From Pseudozobellia thermophila (GTDB lineage: Bacteria > Bacteroidota > Bacteroidia > Flavobacteriales > Flavobacteriaceae), in contig NZ_FQYU01000002.1 of assembly GCF_900141855.1 (NCBI RefSeq), positions 496,001 to 560,000 on the forward strand: DNA of 64,000 bases. The letters run 5' to 3'. Position 1 is the stretch's first letter; each line of letters opens with the position of its first letter. Below the pieces are notes generated by a model that was not told where the DNA came from, made no database searches, and saw only the letters and a list, made by a program, of their open reading frames with translations. Of the stretch, positions 1-7,968 are shown in pieces. A program made the position numbers and the translations under genes.

Positions 1-107
1 ACATTATTGGAAAGGCGGTTATCGTCCATGAAGGAATCGATGATTACACCTCGCAACCCAGTGGCAATGCAGGGGAAAGAGTAGCTTGCTCGGCAATCGC
101 CCGATAG
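1..107 (+). CDS. sodC: Cu/Zn superoxide dismutase, C-terminal fragment cut by the window edge
   Basis: An open frame entering from base 3 ends at TAG 105-107 and encodes the last 34 residues of a Cu/Zn superoxide dismutase. The segment VHEGIDDYTSQPSGNAGERV followed by ACSAIAR matches the conserved end of the family: the GNAGxRxAC block carries the active-site-channel arginine and the second cysteine of the intrasubunit disulfide. The enzyme converts superoxide to hydrogen peroxide and oxygen and is normally exported to the periplasm in bacteria. The N-terminus, the metal-binding histidines and any signal peptide lie before the window. It is convergent with the following outer-membrane gene, with about 215 bp between them. 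Confidence 0.85.
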   Translation, partial: IIGKAVIVHEGIDDYTSQPSGNAGERVACSAIAR

Positions 108-323
108 CCCGGTCCATTGAAAAACGGTCGCCTTCTGTTCCAGCGGGCCCAACATACCTAACGGATTTTAATTCTCGGAAGGAGGACACATAGGCCCCAT
201 TCCGAACATCTAAAAAGCGGGACAAGGACTTCAAAGGTTCGGGTCAATGGGCATACGGGGCCAAGACCGGCCCGCAATCGAGGGAAGATCCCGGAAAACA
301 GGTGTAACAGACGCAAGCGATCT

Positions 324-1451
324 TCAAAAGGCCTCCTTAATGGTAAAATAAAAGTTTCCTCCCTCGCCTGACATCCCGTAATCGGCCCGAATACGCACAC
401 CATCCCTTTTGTTGATGATATAGCGTAGGCCCACTCCCCCCGCCATCTTGAACGAAGACGAAACACTCTTGGCCAAATCGGGTGCGACCGTTCCGGTCGA
501 GCCAAAGGCCGCCGCCCCGAACCTACCGGCTATCGGAAAGCGGTATTCCAAGGCAAAACTGAGTTCGGCGTTGTCTTGGAACCTCCGGTTGTTGATTCCC
601 CTCGAACGTTTCGAACCCAGGTAGTACAGGTCGTAAAAGGGGGTATTCTTGGTACTATGGCCCAAAAAGCCATTCGTCGCCAAGACTTGTTTATCGCCTA
701 ATTTTAAGTAGTAACGGGCATCGATCTCAAACTTCGAATAGCCGAAGGTTGCGCCCAAAAGTTTTGAGGAAGTAAAAAAATTACCTTGCACATAAACCCC
801 TTTCGTCGGAAAAAATCGATTGTCCCTCGTATCGTAGAAGGCCCGAACCCCTATGTTCGAAATGGTCCCATCCGTTTTACCCGGTACATTGGAAGCTTCC
901 AATACCCCGCCCTCCTTAATTTTTAAACTTCCGAAACGATCTAGTTCGTACCCCAAGCCTACGTAAAAATCGGGGAAGACTTCGCGAAGCAGGGACAGCC
1001 TGACCCTTGGAAAGGTTACCTCGTAGGTCTCCTCGTTTTCTTCGGGGGATTCAATACCCAGGCCATAAAAATTGTAGAAATATTTGTAATACCCTATCTC
1101 CCCCAAAAACCGCCATCTTTCCCCGTCGCGATAAAACTCAAACGGGGCATAGACCAACAGCTGGCTTTTTGTCGTATAGCTCACGCCCAATTGAATCGAC
1201 GAGGGCCGGGTCGTTCGACCTTCGTCCTTAAGCCAAAAGGTAGCTATCCCCAAACCGCCGAAACCAAAGGCCGTTTCCGGTGTATAAAAGGCTACGGGAA
1301 AGGCGGCTATTTTTAAATTCTTATGGAGCGAATCTTTCTTGACCTTACTCTCATCCTGCCCTTGCAAAAAGTGGGACAACAGTACTAGAAAAATTAGGCA
1401 AATACTTTTTCCCGATCGATTTATGGTGCAGATAAGAGACTTTCCGGTCAT
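324..1451 (-). CDS. BamA/TamA-type outer membrane beta-barrel protein (surface antigen family)
   Basis: This 375-residue protein has an N-terminal signal peptide (hydrophobic CLIFLVLLSHFLQGQ around residues 18-32) and then alternating strands ending in phenylalanine (TIKEAF), as expected of an outer-membrane barrel. The stretch DTRDNRFFPTKGVYVQGNF and the later SRGINNRRF correspond to the Omp85-superfamily signature strand and the RGY-like loop. No POTRA domains fit between the signal peptide and the barrel, so this is a short barrel-only member rather than BamA itself. The role of such members is not established; translocation or surface assembly is a guess. It stands alone: the upstream gene is nearly 1 kb away and the downstream neighbour is convergent. 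Confidence 0.8.
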   Translation of the reverse strand: MTGKSLICTINRSGKSICLIFLVLLSHFLQGQDESKVKKDSLHKNLKIAAFPVAFYTPETAFGFGGLGIATFWLKDEGRTTRPSSIQLGVSYTTKSQLLVYAPFEFYRDGERWRFLGEIGYYKYFYNFYGLGIESPEENEETYEVTFPRVRLSLLREVFPDFYVGLGYELDRFGSLKIKEGGVLEASNVPGKTDGTISNIGVRAFYDTRDNRFFPTKGVYVQGNFFTSSKLLGATFGYSKFEIDARYYLKLGDKQVLATNGFLGHSTKNTPFYDLYYLGSKRSRGINNRRFQDNAELSFALEYRFPIAGRFGAAAFGSTGTVAPDLAKSVSSSFKMAGGVGLRYIINKRDGVRIRADYGMSGEGGNFYFTIKEAF

Positions 1452-2426
1452 TAAAGACTGTTATTAGGGTGAACAAGGCAAATAAAGCCCTAATAAGCAC
1501 AACCGGTGTACCCTATGCATAAAATTCTTGCCCTAATGCCTCCCTTGGAACGATTTGCAAGGGTGGGCGGCCAATGCTTGGCCCCTTCCACAGTTCACGT
1601 TGATAACGGGGAACACGATATAATACATATAAGATCTGGGCTTTTCTTGGGCATGTACAATACATCCATGCCTACTTGGTGACACAGGAAATTTTGGATA
1701 AAACCAAAGCCCTTACAAGGGCCCCGATGCAATGGACCGAAGCAAACAACCGGAATAAACGTTTGGTCCAGGGGCGTGAACGTCGGGATATTTAGCGGGT
1801 TCAAAACCCGGCACATAGGCACAAATTGACAAGTCAAAATAGGGCGTACCAATCTTGGGAGACCGCAAAAAAAATCCTTATAAGCCTTTGCTACCGACCC
1901 GTGAATGCAAAAAATGGACACAATAAAGACACTCTTGAGTCCGGTCTAATTAAAACAAAGACCCAAATCCATTTATAAACCGTCTATGCGGTTTATCAGC
2001 GAAGAAAAAATCAATCAACCCTTCAGTTGACTTGACAAATCAAAAGTTCTATTTTTTTGCTTTAAGAACTTTACGAAGACCTTTTCGGGCGTATAGCACT
2101 TTCAAACACAACAACAACATGAAAGTAAGCCATACTGCAAAAAGAACGTACTCCATAAGACTACTAATTTAGGGAACTATTAAGGTTTAAGTTTGGCAAA
2201 CCCAATAAAAATCAATACCCTATAAGTGGTAAAGATCTTTTTTGGAGTATAAACATAATAAAGATCATTGTAATTTCCTACACAAAAGTTAAAAATTTCA
2301 TAATCCCCTTTGTAGATCAAAAAGAAAAATTTTAGATGGACGCACAAATTTACCCGGCTATTTAAGTTTGTCATCAAACTCCTTAACCCATTTTGTAGTA
2401 TTTTGGCTCTCTAAAAAATGTAGTTT
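1452..2426. other. 975-bp region without a recognised gene
   Basis: The region separates two divergent genes. The longer open frames (minus 1595-1921, minus 2180-2377, plus 1607-1795) have no recognisable family features and unconvincing composition. The only candidate gene I would keep is the 35-residue membrane ORF at 2049-2156. A TTCAAAA loop flanked by CGGG/CCCG near 1796-1810 resembles a tRNA T-arm, but no acceptor, D or anticodon arm can be built around it. Confidence 0.5.
2049..2156 (-). CDS. Candidate small single-span membrane protein, 35 aa
   Basis: An ATG at 2156-2154 opens a 35-codon frame ending in TAG at 2051-2049. The product has one hydrophobic segment (VLFAVWLTFMLLLCLKVLY, residues 4-22) followed by a strongly basic tail (RKGLRKVLKAKK), which is the classic layout of a small inner-membrane protein with a cytosolic positive C-terminus. 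No purine-rich ribosome binding site is visible, but that is usual here. Nothing is known of its function and I do not recognise a family. The composition could be chance in an AT-rich gap, so confidence is low. Confidence 0.35.
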   Translation of the reverse strand: MEYVLFAVWLTFMLLLCLKVLYARKGLRKVLKAKK

Positions 2427-3614
2427 ATGAACCCTTCCGCTCCTGGATGGATCGATAAATTCGGTTCGCTTGTCGACAATGACCAAAACTACCATACCGA
2501 CTACGAAGTACTTTATGCCACCCTTAAGCATATGGGCTTTGTTTACGGTATAAATACCTATACACCCGATTTTACGATGTCGGAACTTGACCTATCGGAA
2601 GACGAAAAGGCCAAGATCAATTTATTGACGGCCCTCTATGGTACTTTTACCTTGGAATTGGGCCGCAAGGATTTCCCGTTGTTTTTACAAACGGTCTTTA
2701 AGTTCTATCAGGATCTAGAAGTGGGAAACGGCTCCTTGTTCAACAGGATCCTGTCGGGGACCAAAACCTCGGCCCAACTCGAAAAACTAATAAACAGTAG
2801 GGTATACCTGGAAGACAACCCCATCAGCAAGACCTTTAGCAGCTTTATCACCAACTCCCTGCTATTTATAGATGTCCTCCTCTTCAGAAGGTACACCAAA
2901 AACCCAAAAAACATTAGGGAGCACGCCAAACGCCTCGAATACTTGACCATAAACATTACCTACCACGCGCTCAACTCAAAGAAAAAGAACAAAAGCGATG
3001 AGCGATTGGCCCAACTTTTTGCGTCATCATTGACCTTTATTGATAGCCAGGCCAACAAATTCGACGGCCTGTATCGCGACCACCTACTTAAAAACGAATC
3101 GATTTGGGAAAACCGCTACTTCCTTGATATTGCCTGCTTGACCGTTTGGGAAGATCAATCGCTGGAGTACCGTGAATCGGAGTTTATCTGTGCCCTAGGA
3201 AGGGATTTGGGTTTCGATGAAACGCACATAAAAAAATCGATTCGCGAAGTTCAAGATTTCTTCAGCGCCCACATGCAGGCCGTTCCTTTCTTAAAGGACA
3301 CCAACTTGGCCCTGCAACTGCACGATAGCATGTCGAAAATAGTCAACAAGCTTATATTGAGAAACAGCAAACGCCTGCAGAAGGAATTGACAGAAAGCAA
3401 GGAGCTGGTGTTTCTCATTTCAAAGGCGACGGTAAAGGACCTTACCCCGGAGGAAAGAAAAAAAGTACAGAACCAACTTATCGATATCTTTAAGAGCATA
3501 CCCTCCCTGGCCATATTTATGCTGCCGGGCGGTGCGGTCTTACTACCTCTTTTTATCAAATTGATCCCGAAGCTTCTGCCTTCGTCTTTTGATGAAAATC
3601 GAATCGAAAAATAG
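2427..3614 (+). CDS. LETM1-related biofilm-associated protein
   Basis: The product is a 395-residue, mostly helical protein without a signal peptide. Its C-terminal end (about residues 345-385) carries KVQNQLIDIFKSIPSLAIFM and LPGGAVLLPLFIKLIPKLLP, which resembles the PGG-containing membrane-proximal segment of the LETM1 family of mitochondrial cation/proton exchange proteins. Bacteroidota proteins of this size with that ending are generally named LETM1-related or biofilm-associated; that naming is family knowledge and the function is not demonstrated. The middle (residues 100-340) shows no motif I recognise. The gene is monocistronic and convergent with the LytTR regulator downstream. Confidence 0.75.
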   Translation: MNPSAPGWIDKFGSLVDNDQNYHTDYEVLYATLKHMGFVYGINTYTPDFTMSELDLSEDEKAKINLLTALYGTFTLELGRKDFPLFLQTVFKFYQDLEVGNGSLFNRILSGTKTSAQLEKLINSRVYLEDNPISKTFSSFITNSLLFIDVLLFRRYTKNPKNIREHAKRLEYLTINITYHALNSKKKNKSDERLAQLFASSLTFIDSQANKFDGLYRDHLLKNESIWENRYFLDIACLTVWEDQSLEYRESEFICALGRDLGFDETHIKKSIREVQDFFSAHMQAVPFLKDTNLALQLHDSMSKIVNKLILRNSKRLQKELTESKELVFLISKATVKDLTPEERKKVQNQLIDIFKSIPSLAIFMLPGGAVLLPLFIKLIPKLLPSSFDENRIEK

Positions 3615-3694
3615 GGCCATTTTACCCGATTGAACACTATAAGAAATATCTATATAAAAATACAATTTACTATATTTCAATTATTTAAACATAT

Positions 3695-4450
3695 TTACTC
3701 CAACCATAACTTAAAGTCTTTTACACGCTCCCTGCTCACGATAATATCTTGCCCCGAAAAGCGGTTCAACTTGACCTGAAGGCGCGAATTGGTATACGAG
3801 ACAATGTCTTTTATATGATTGATATTGATGTAGAATTTACGACTGGCCCGAAAAAAATACCGGGGATCCAATTCGCTCTCCAAATGCTCAAGGGTAGTAT
3901 CCAAAAGGTAATTTCTTCCTTCGGAGGTGGCCGCATAGGTACCCTTGTTCTCACTGTAAAAACATTCAACATCCTCGGCATTGATAATTTTGAGGTGTTG
4001 CCCCACCCTGGCCGTAAACCTCTTTTTGTACTCCCGCTCCAAAGGGTTGACCAGAAGCTTTTTGATATCATCGAAATCCAAGGCCATTTTTTGGGGCCTG
4101 GGCACCAAGGATCGATATTTGGTAACCGCCGCTTGCAGCTCCTCCTCATCAATGGGCTTCAACAGATAATCTATACTATTCAACTTGAAAGCCTGAAGGG
4201 CGTATTCGTCATAGGCCGTAGTAAATATTATGGCACTGCGCACCTCGATTTGCTCAAAAATCTCAAAGGAAAGTCCGTCCGACAATTGAATATCCAAAAA
4301 GATAAGGTCGGGATGCCCATTGTTACCGAACCATTCGATGGATTCCCTAACCGAATGAAGCAAGGTAGTGACCTCTACACCCATGCCCGCCAACAATCTA
4401 GACAACCTTCTTGCCGATGGTTTTTCGTCCTCTATGATCAGGGTCTTCAT
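3695..4450 (-). CDS. LytTR-family response regulator
   Basis: Counted from the ATG at 4450, this is a 251-residue receiver plus LytTR DNA-binding protein. The receiver has the acidic pair in IIEDE, the phosphoacceptor aspartate in LIFLDIQ (D53), and the lysine in YLLKPID. The LytTR domain fills about residues 140-250 (FTARVGQHLKIINAEDVECF, then KFYININHIKD). The reading frame extends 18 codons upstream, but the MKTLIIEDE start matches where receivers normally begin. It is the last gene of a same-strand cluster with two 2TM proteins and a LytS-type kinase (5340-6683), its probable partner. The small 2TM proteins between them suggest a membrane-sensing circuit. About 120 bp separate it from the gene upstream. 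Confidence 0.93.
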   Translation of the reverse strand: MKTLIIEDEKPSARRLSRLLAGMGVEVTTLLHSVRESIEWFGNNGHPDLIFLDIQLSDGLSFEIFEQIEVRSAIIFTTAYDEYALQAFKLNSIDYLLKPIDEEELQAAVTKYRSLVPRPQKMALDFDDIKKLLVNPLEREYKKRFTARVGQHLKIINAEDVECFYSENKGTYAATSEGRNYLLDTTLEHLESELDPRYFFRASRKFYININHIKDIVSYTNSRLQVKLNRFSGQDIIVSRERVKDFKLWLE

Positions 4451-4570
4451 TTTTCTAGGCGGTTTATCGGTTCGTTCGTTAAGCGAATATACCCCTTCAA
4501 CCATTCCATTGCAGTCCCGCTCCCCATTTTTTAAAAATTTCCGTAAGTGTTTTCAAACATAACCTATTTT

Positions 4571-4927
4571 CTATTGGTCCCGGTATTTTTCCGCTTCGCG
4601 CCTGTCCTCCTCCATAAACTTTCGGATTTGGCGCTCTTCCCACTCCTTACCAAAAATCGGGCTCAACGAGAACACCTTCAAGGCATGAAAGGCGAGCCCC
4701 AGGCCCCAGAAAAAGGGCGTAACCAGTATCCCAAGATTAAAAAAGGCCTCCGCGAACGACTCCCCTTCGTTCATCCTCACGACCACCGACACCACCATAA
4801 TAAACAAATTGACCACCACATACACGGCGGAATGTATATAGAAGCCCTTTAACTCTTCCACCCTCTTTTTGGCCCTGGCCTTTTTATCGTTCTGTTCCGT
4901 TACCATAGCACCACTTATTATTCCCAT
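4571..4927 (-). CDS. 2TM domain-containing small membrane protein (copy 1)
   Basis: This 118-residue protein has a charged lead (KKARAKKRVEELKGFYIH), two membrane helices (about residues 33-52 and 63-82) and a conserved cytosolic end containing FGKEWEERQIRKFMEEDRRE. This is the 2TM domain layout of Bacteroidota, in which the W-E-x-(R/K)-K-I block follows the second helix. The function of the family is unknown; it is typically encoded with LytS-type kinases. Its start overlaps the stop region of the next 2TM gene upstream by ten bases, so the two are likely translationally coupled. It resembles the C-terminal domain of the kinase at 5340-6683, indicating duplication within the cluster. Confidence 0.88.
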   Translation of the reverse strand: MGIISGAMVTEQNDKKARAKKRVEELKGFYIHSAVYVVVNLFIMVVSVVVRMNEGESFAEAFFNLGILVTPFFWGLGLAFHALKVFSLSPIFGKEWEERQIRKFMEEDRREAEKYRDQ

Positions 4928-5220
4928 CGATTAAAGCGCTCCTCTTCCTGCATAAACTCCTTAATCTTGCGCTCTTCCCAGTTTCTCCCGAAGAAGGGGT
5001 TTTTCCCAAAGGCCTTTACCCCCTGAAAAACCAAGCCTATTCCCCAGCCCATCGCCGCCCACAGGAACCAAGGGTAACTCCATCGATCGATATAATAGTT
5101 GAGACCGGCCAAAAAGCCAATGAAGACCACATAGGACAGCAAGCTCATGTAAAACTTTTTTACCTCTTGAACACGCTCCTTGGCCCGTAGGTACTTACTT
5201 TCTTTTTCAATATTTTCCAT
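4918..5220 (-). CDS. 2TM domain-containing small membrane protein (copy 2)
   Basis: A 100-residue 2TM protein: basic helix YLRAKERVQEVKKFYMS, two membrane segments (about residues 27-45 and 54-70) and the closing FFGRNWEERKIKEFMQEEER. It is closely related in layout to the neighbouring copy (4571-4927) and to the tail of the kinase encoded upstream. The order on the minus strand is kinase, this gene, second 2TM gene, LytTR regulator. The kinase stop lies about 120 bp upstream of this start. As small integral proteins in a two-component cluster they could be sensor partners or targets of the kinase; this is inference from position only. Confidence 0.88.
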   Translation of the reverse strand: MENIEKESKYLRAKERVQEVKKFYMSLLSYVVFIGFLAGLNYYIDRWSYPWFLWAAMGWGIGLVFQGVKAFGKNPFFGRNWEERKIKEFMQEEERFNRWE

Positions 5221-5339
5221 AATTTCCAGTATCCGTTATTTGTTTCCCCAAATTTCCATAAAACCGGGTGCTCCACCCAATCTTGATTCCCCAACTGTCG
5301 AATTCGCGGGATGAACCGGCCTCACCACCCCCAAGGTAT

Positions 5340-6683
5340 TCAAAAACTATCGTCCTCCATATACTCCCTCATCTTTTTCTCTTCCCACTTCTTTCCCCAC
5401 AAAGGATTGAACCCAAAGGCCATCATTCCGTGCATGGTCACGCCAAAACCCCAACCAAACAAAGGAAACAAGGCCCAAGGAAAGGAAGTTGTCTTAAAAT
5501 TGAGAAAAACCAAGAACGGAACGACGATCACGTAGGCCAAAAGGTTCCCGTAGAAGGCCTTGATGTTCTCTACCCGCTCCTTGGCCTTTTCGTATCGCTT
5601 ATGGTCAATATAATCCTGTTGTTTTCCCATTACCGAAACCTGCCGGGTCAGTATCGGAAGGCGAACCCTGAATTCGGTCGCCGATCGTTCGATAACCAAG
5701 GTCTTATTGGTCAATACGGCATAACGCTGCTTAATGTTCTGAAGGCCAACACCCGTACTTCGCCTCACTACATGCCTTTCTTGAAGGTTGTTGGCCACCA
5801 CCAACATTCCATTCTCCTTATAAACCCTTATGACCAAGGGCCTGTCGGAAGTTACCATATTATGCTTTACCGCGTTTTCGAGCAACAGCTGCAGGGAAAG
5901 GGGCACTATTTTCTCCTCTTCCTCCCCTATATCGTCAGGAATTTCAAAAACGATACTGTCCTCAAACCTCATCTTCAACAACTCCACATAAGTCTTGGCA
6001 AAACGAAGCTCTTCGGCGACCGAAACCAAGTCTTTATTTTTTTGTTCAAGTACATATCGATAAACCTTTGAAAGCGAAGTTGTAAATTTTTGCGCTTGGC
6101 GCGGATTTTCCTCGATCAAGCTCGTTAAAACATTTAAGCTGTTAAACAGGAAATGGGGGTCTAATTGGTTCTTTAGCGCATCGAATTGGGCCGACGCCGT
6201 ACCCGCTATGATCTTTTGTTCCTTGACCTTGGTCTCTTGGCGATATTTGTAGTAATAAAAACCGTAGAATGCGGCCAGCACCACAACCGAAATAAGAAGG
6301 GAATAGTAATAATGCCCTATACCTTCGTTACCCAGAAAATCGGGTACCGATTGACCGTACAAGCCCACCATAAGAATCGCCCTCGCAACGAATATCCCGA
6401 ACAACGAGGCTACCAGGTTACCGCCCAACCCCAAGGCCAGTCGCCTAAAAGACCTAAAATTACTACCGAACCTACCCTGTAAAAAACGCCAGGTATGGAT
6501 ATTGACCAAGTAAAGGACGATGGAGAACAACATGTTCTCGTAATATTCCCTCCATGCCTCGTAAAAACGAAACCCCGTATTAAACCTACCTGTTAGGTAA
6601 AAGGCCGTAAGAATCACAAAATAAATTATCGTACCTATCAACAAGGCCCTGCCAATATCCTTTATAAACTGTTGCATATTCAT
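5340..6683 (-). CDS. LytS-type sensor histidine kinase with a fused C-terminal 2TM domain
   Basis: From the ATG at 6683 the product is 447 residues. The N-terminal part carries four membrane helices (to about residue 150), then the His_kinase block with LDPHFLFNSLNVLTSL (phosphoacceptor H177) and the HATPase N-box LQLLLENAVKHN, ending around residue 340. The frame continues without a stop through TRQVSV into MGKQQDYIDHKRYEKAKERV at residue 352, which begins a complete 2TM domain (two helices, then WEEKKMREYMEDD). The internal ATG at 5630 coincides with where a free-standing 2TM protein would start, so a separate 95-residue product is possible. The kinase probably phosphorylates the LytTR regulator at 3695-4450. 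A TAACTTTA element at 6737-6744 is a weak promoter candidate. Confidence 0.9.
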   Translation of the reverse strand: MNMQQFIKDIGRALLIGTIIYFVILTAFYLTGRFNTGFRFYEAWREYYENMLFSIVLYLVNIHTWRFLQGRFGSNFRSFRRLALGLGGNLVASLFGIFVARAILMVGLYGQSVPDFLGNEGIGHYYYSLLISVVVLAAFYGFYYYKYRQETKVKEQKIIAGTASAQFDALKNQLDPHFLFNSLNVLTSLIEENPRQAQKFTTSLSKVYRYVLEQKNKDLVSVAEELRFAKTYVELLKMRFEDSIVFEIPDDIGEEEEKIVPLSLQLLLENAVKHNMVTSDRPLVIRVYKENGMLVVANNLQERHVVRRSTGVGLQNIKQRYAVLTNKTLVIERSATEFRVRLPILTRQVSVMGKQQDYIDHKRYEKAKERVENIKAFYGNLLAYVIVVPFLVFLNFKTTSFPWALFPLFGWGFGVTMHGMMAFGFNPLWGKKWEEKKMREYMEDDSF

Positions 6684-6965
6684 CGTTATAAGACCCAAAC
6701 ACCCTTGACTTTTTACCAGCAATGCCCGCCATCGCCTAAAGTTAGCAAAAGTTAAGCGACAACCGGGCGAAGGAGCGAGACCCCGAAGGTTACACCTTCA
6801 CCTAGATGCTATGTATTACCCGACGAATATCGCCATGAAACGATTTCTTTCCAATAAAGAGGTTCCGACTTGTCAATAATCCCTCCCCAATTGTTTTATC
6901 GTACACCCCGAAAAAAACAATTCGCTTTTTGGCTATATTCGTATACTTTCAAAAAAAGAGCACCC

Positions 6966-7961
6966 ATGAAACCCTCCATTGTTAAGACCCTGTTTCTAGT
7001 ACTTACCATCGGCCTTTTCCCTGATACGTGGGCCCAACAAGCGTACAAAGACCAATTTGCCCACACCTTCTCCATTGTCGCCCGCGACAAAAACACAGGC
7101 GATATGGCCGTTGGTGTGCAAAGCCATTGGTTTTCGGTTGGCACCTCTGTTGCCTGGGGAAAATCGGGCGTAGGGGTCGTAGCCACACAATCCTTTATCA
7201 ATCCCGCATACGGCCCCCAAGGGCTGAAACTCATGGAAGAAGGAAAAAGTGCCGGCGAAGCCCTAAGGATTTTGGTCGCCAATGACGAAGGAAAAGACTT
7301 CAGGCAGGTGGGTTTTCTCGATGCCTACGGAAACGCCGCTAGCCATACGGGTAAGAACTGCGTGCAATCGGCCGGTCACTACATAGGCGACAACTTTGCC
7401 GTACAGGCCAATATGATGCTCAACGACGGCGTGGTACCTGCCATGGTAGAGGCCTTCGAGAGCAATGGCCATCTTCCATTGGCCGAACGTGTCGTTCAGG
7501 TGCTTTTGGCCGCACAAAAGGCGGGAGGCGATATACGCGGCAGACAGTCGGCCGCCTTGTTGGTTGTAAACGCAAAACCGGTCGAGCATATCTGGCAAGA
7601 CAAAAAGGTGGATCTACGGGTAGACGACAGTCCCACACCCGTCGCAGAACTAGAACGGCTTTTAAAGGTACACCGGGCCTATGAACACATGAACAAAGGC
7701 GATTTGGCAATCGAGGCCAACGATATGGATACCGCATTAAGGGAATACGGGGCCGCGGAAAAAATGTTTCCCGAGAACCTTGAAATGAAGTATTGGACGG
7801 CCATTGCCCTTGCCAACAACCAAAGGCTGGATGAAGCCTTGCCCATCTTCAAAACCGTTTTCTCAAAAGACCCCAATTGGAAAACCTTGACAAAACGCCT
7901 TCCCAAATCGGGTCTGTTGACCGTTTCGGAAGGCGATTTAAAAAAGATCTTAAGTCTTTGA
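6966..7961 (+). CDS. Secreted DUF1028 family protein
   Basis: Starting at the ATG at 6966, the protein is 331 residues with a signal peptide (MKPSIVKTLFLVLTIGLF, probable cleavage after TWA). Residues 29-230 form a DUF1028 domain, recognisable from HTFSIVARDKNTGDMAVGVQ, the GVGVVATQSF block, and GDIRGRQSAALLVV. DUF1028 is an Ntn-hydrolase-like fold of unproven function. The rest (about 240-330) is helical and includes a TPR-like pair (DMDTALREYGAAEKMFPENL, NNQRLDEALPIFKTVFSKDP). The frame extends 32 codons upstream, but only the chosen start gives a clean signal peptide. It converges with the Gfo/Idh gene with a 7-bp gap and no visible terminator. Confidence 0.85.
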   Translation: MKPSIVKTLFLVLTIGLFPDTWAQQAYKDQFAHTFSIVARDKNTGDMAVGVQSHWFSVGTSVAWGKSGVGVVATQSFINPAYGPQGLKLMEEGKSAGEALRILVANDEGKDFRQVGFLDAYGNAASHTGKNCVQSAGHYIGDNFAVQANMMLNDGVVPAMVEAFESNGHLPLAERVVQVLLAAQKAGGDIRGRQSAALLVVNAKPVEHIWQDKKVDLRVDDSPTPVAELERLLKVHRAYEHMNKGDLAIEANDMDTALREYGAAEKMFPENLEMKYWTAIALANNQRLDEALPIFKTVFSKDPNWKTLTKRLPKSGLLTVSEGDLKKILSL

Positions 7962-7968
7962 ATTTATT

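Noticed and set aside
1607-1795. Plus-strand open frame containing LTRAPMQWTEANN, slightly like the RTPMQW segment of GH13 enzymes
   Set aside because: No start codon in a sensible place, only 62 codons and no other GH13 motif; similarity to GH13 is probably accidental.
1796-1810. tRNA-like T-arm (CGGG-TTCAAAA-CCCG)
   Set aside because: No matching acceptor stem, D-arm or anticodon arm upstream.
1595-1921. Minus-strand 108-residue open frame in the 975-bp gap
   Set aside because: No recognisable motif or domain, cysteine/proline/phenylalanine-rich random-looking composition and no leader; most likely chance.
3749-4534. Plus-strand 261-residue frame opposite the LytTR regulator
   Set aside because: Antisense shadow of a gene with strong motifs; its translation has no domain features.
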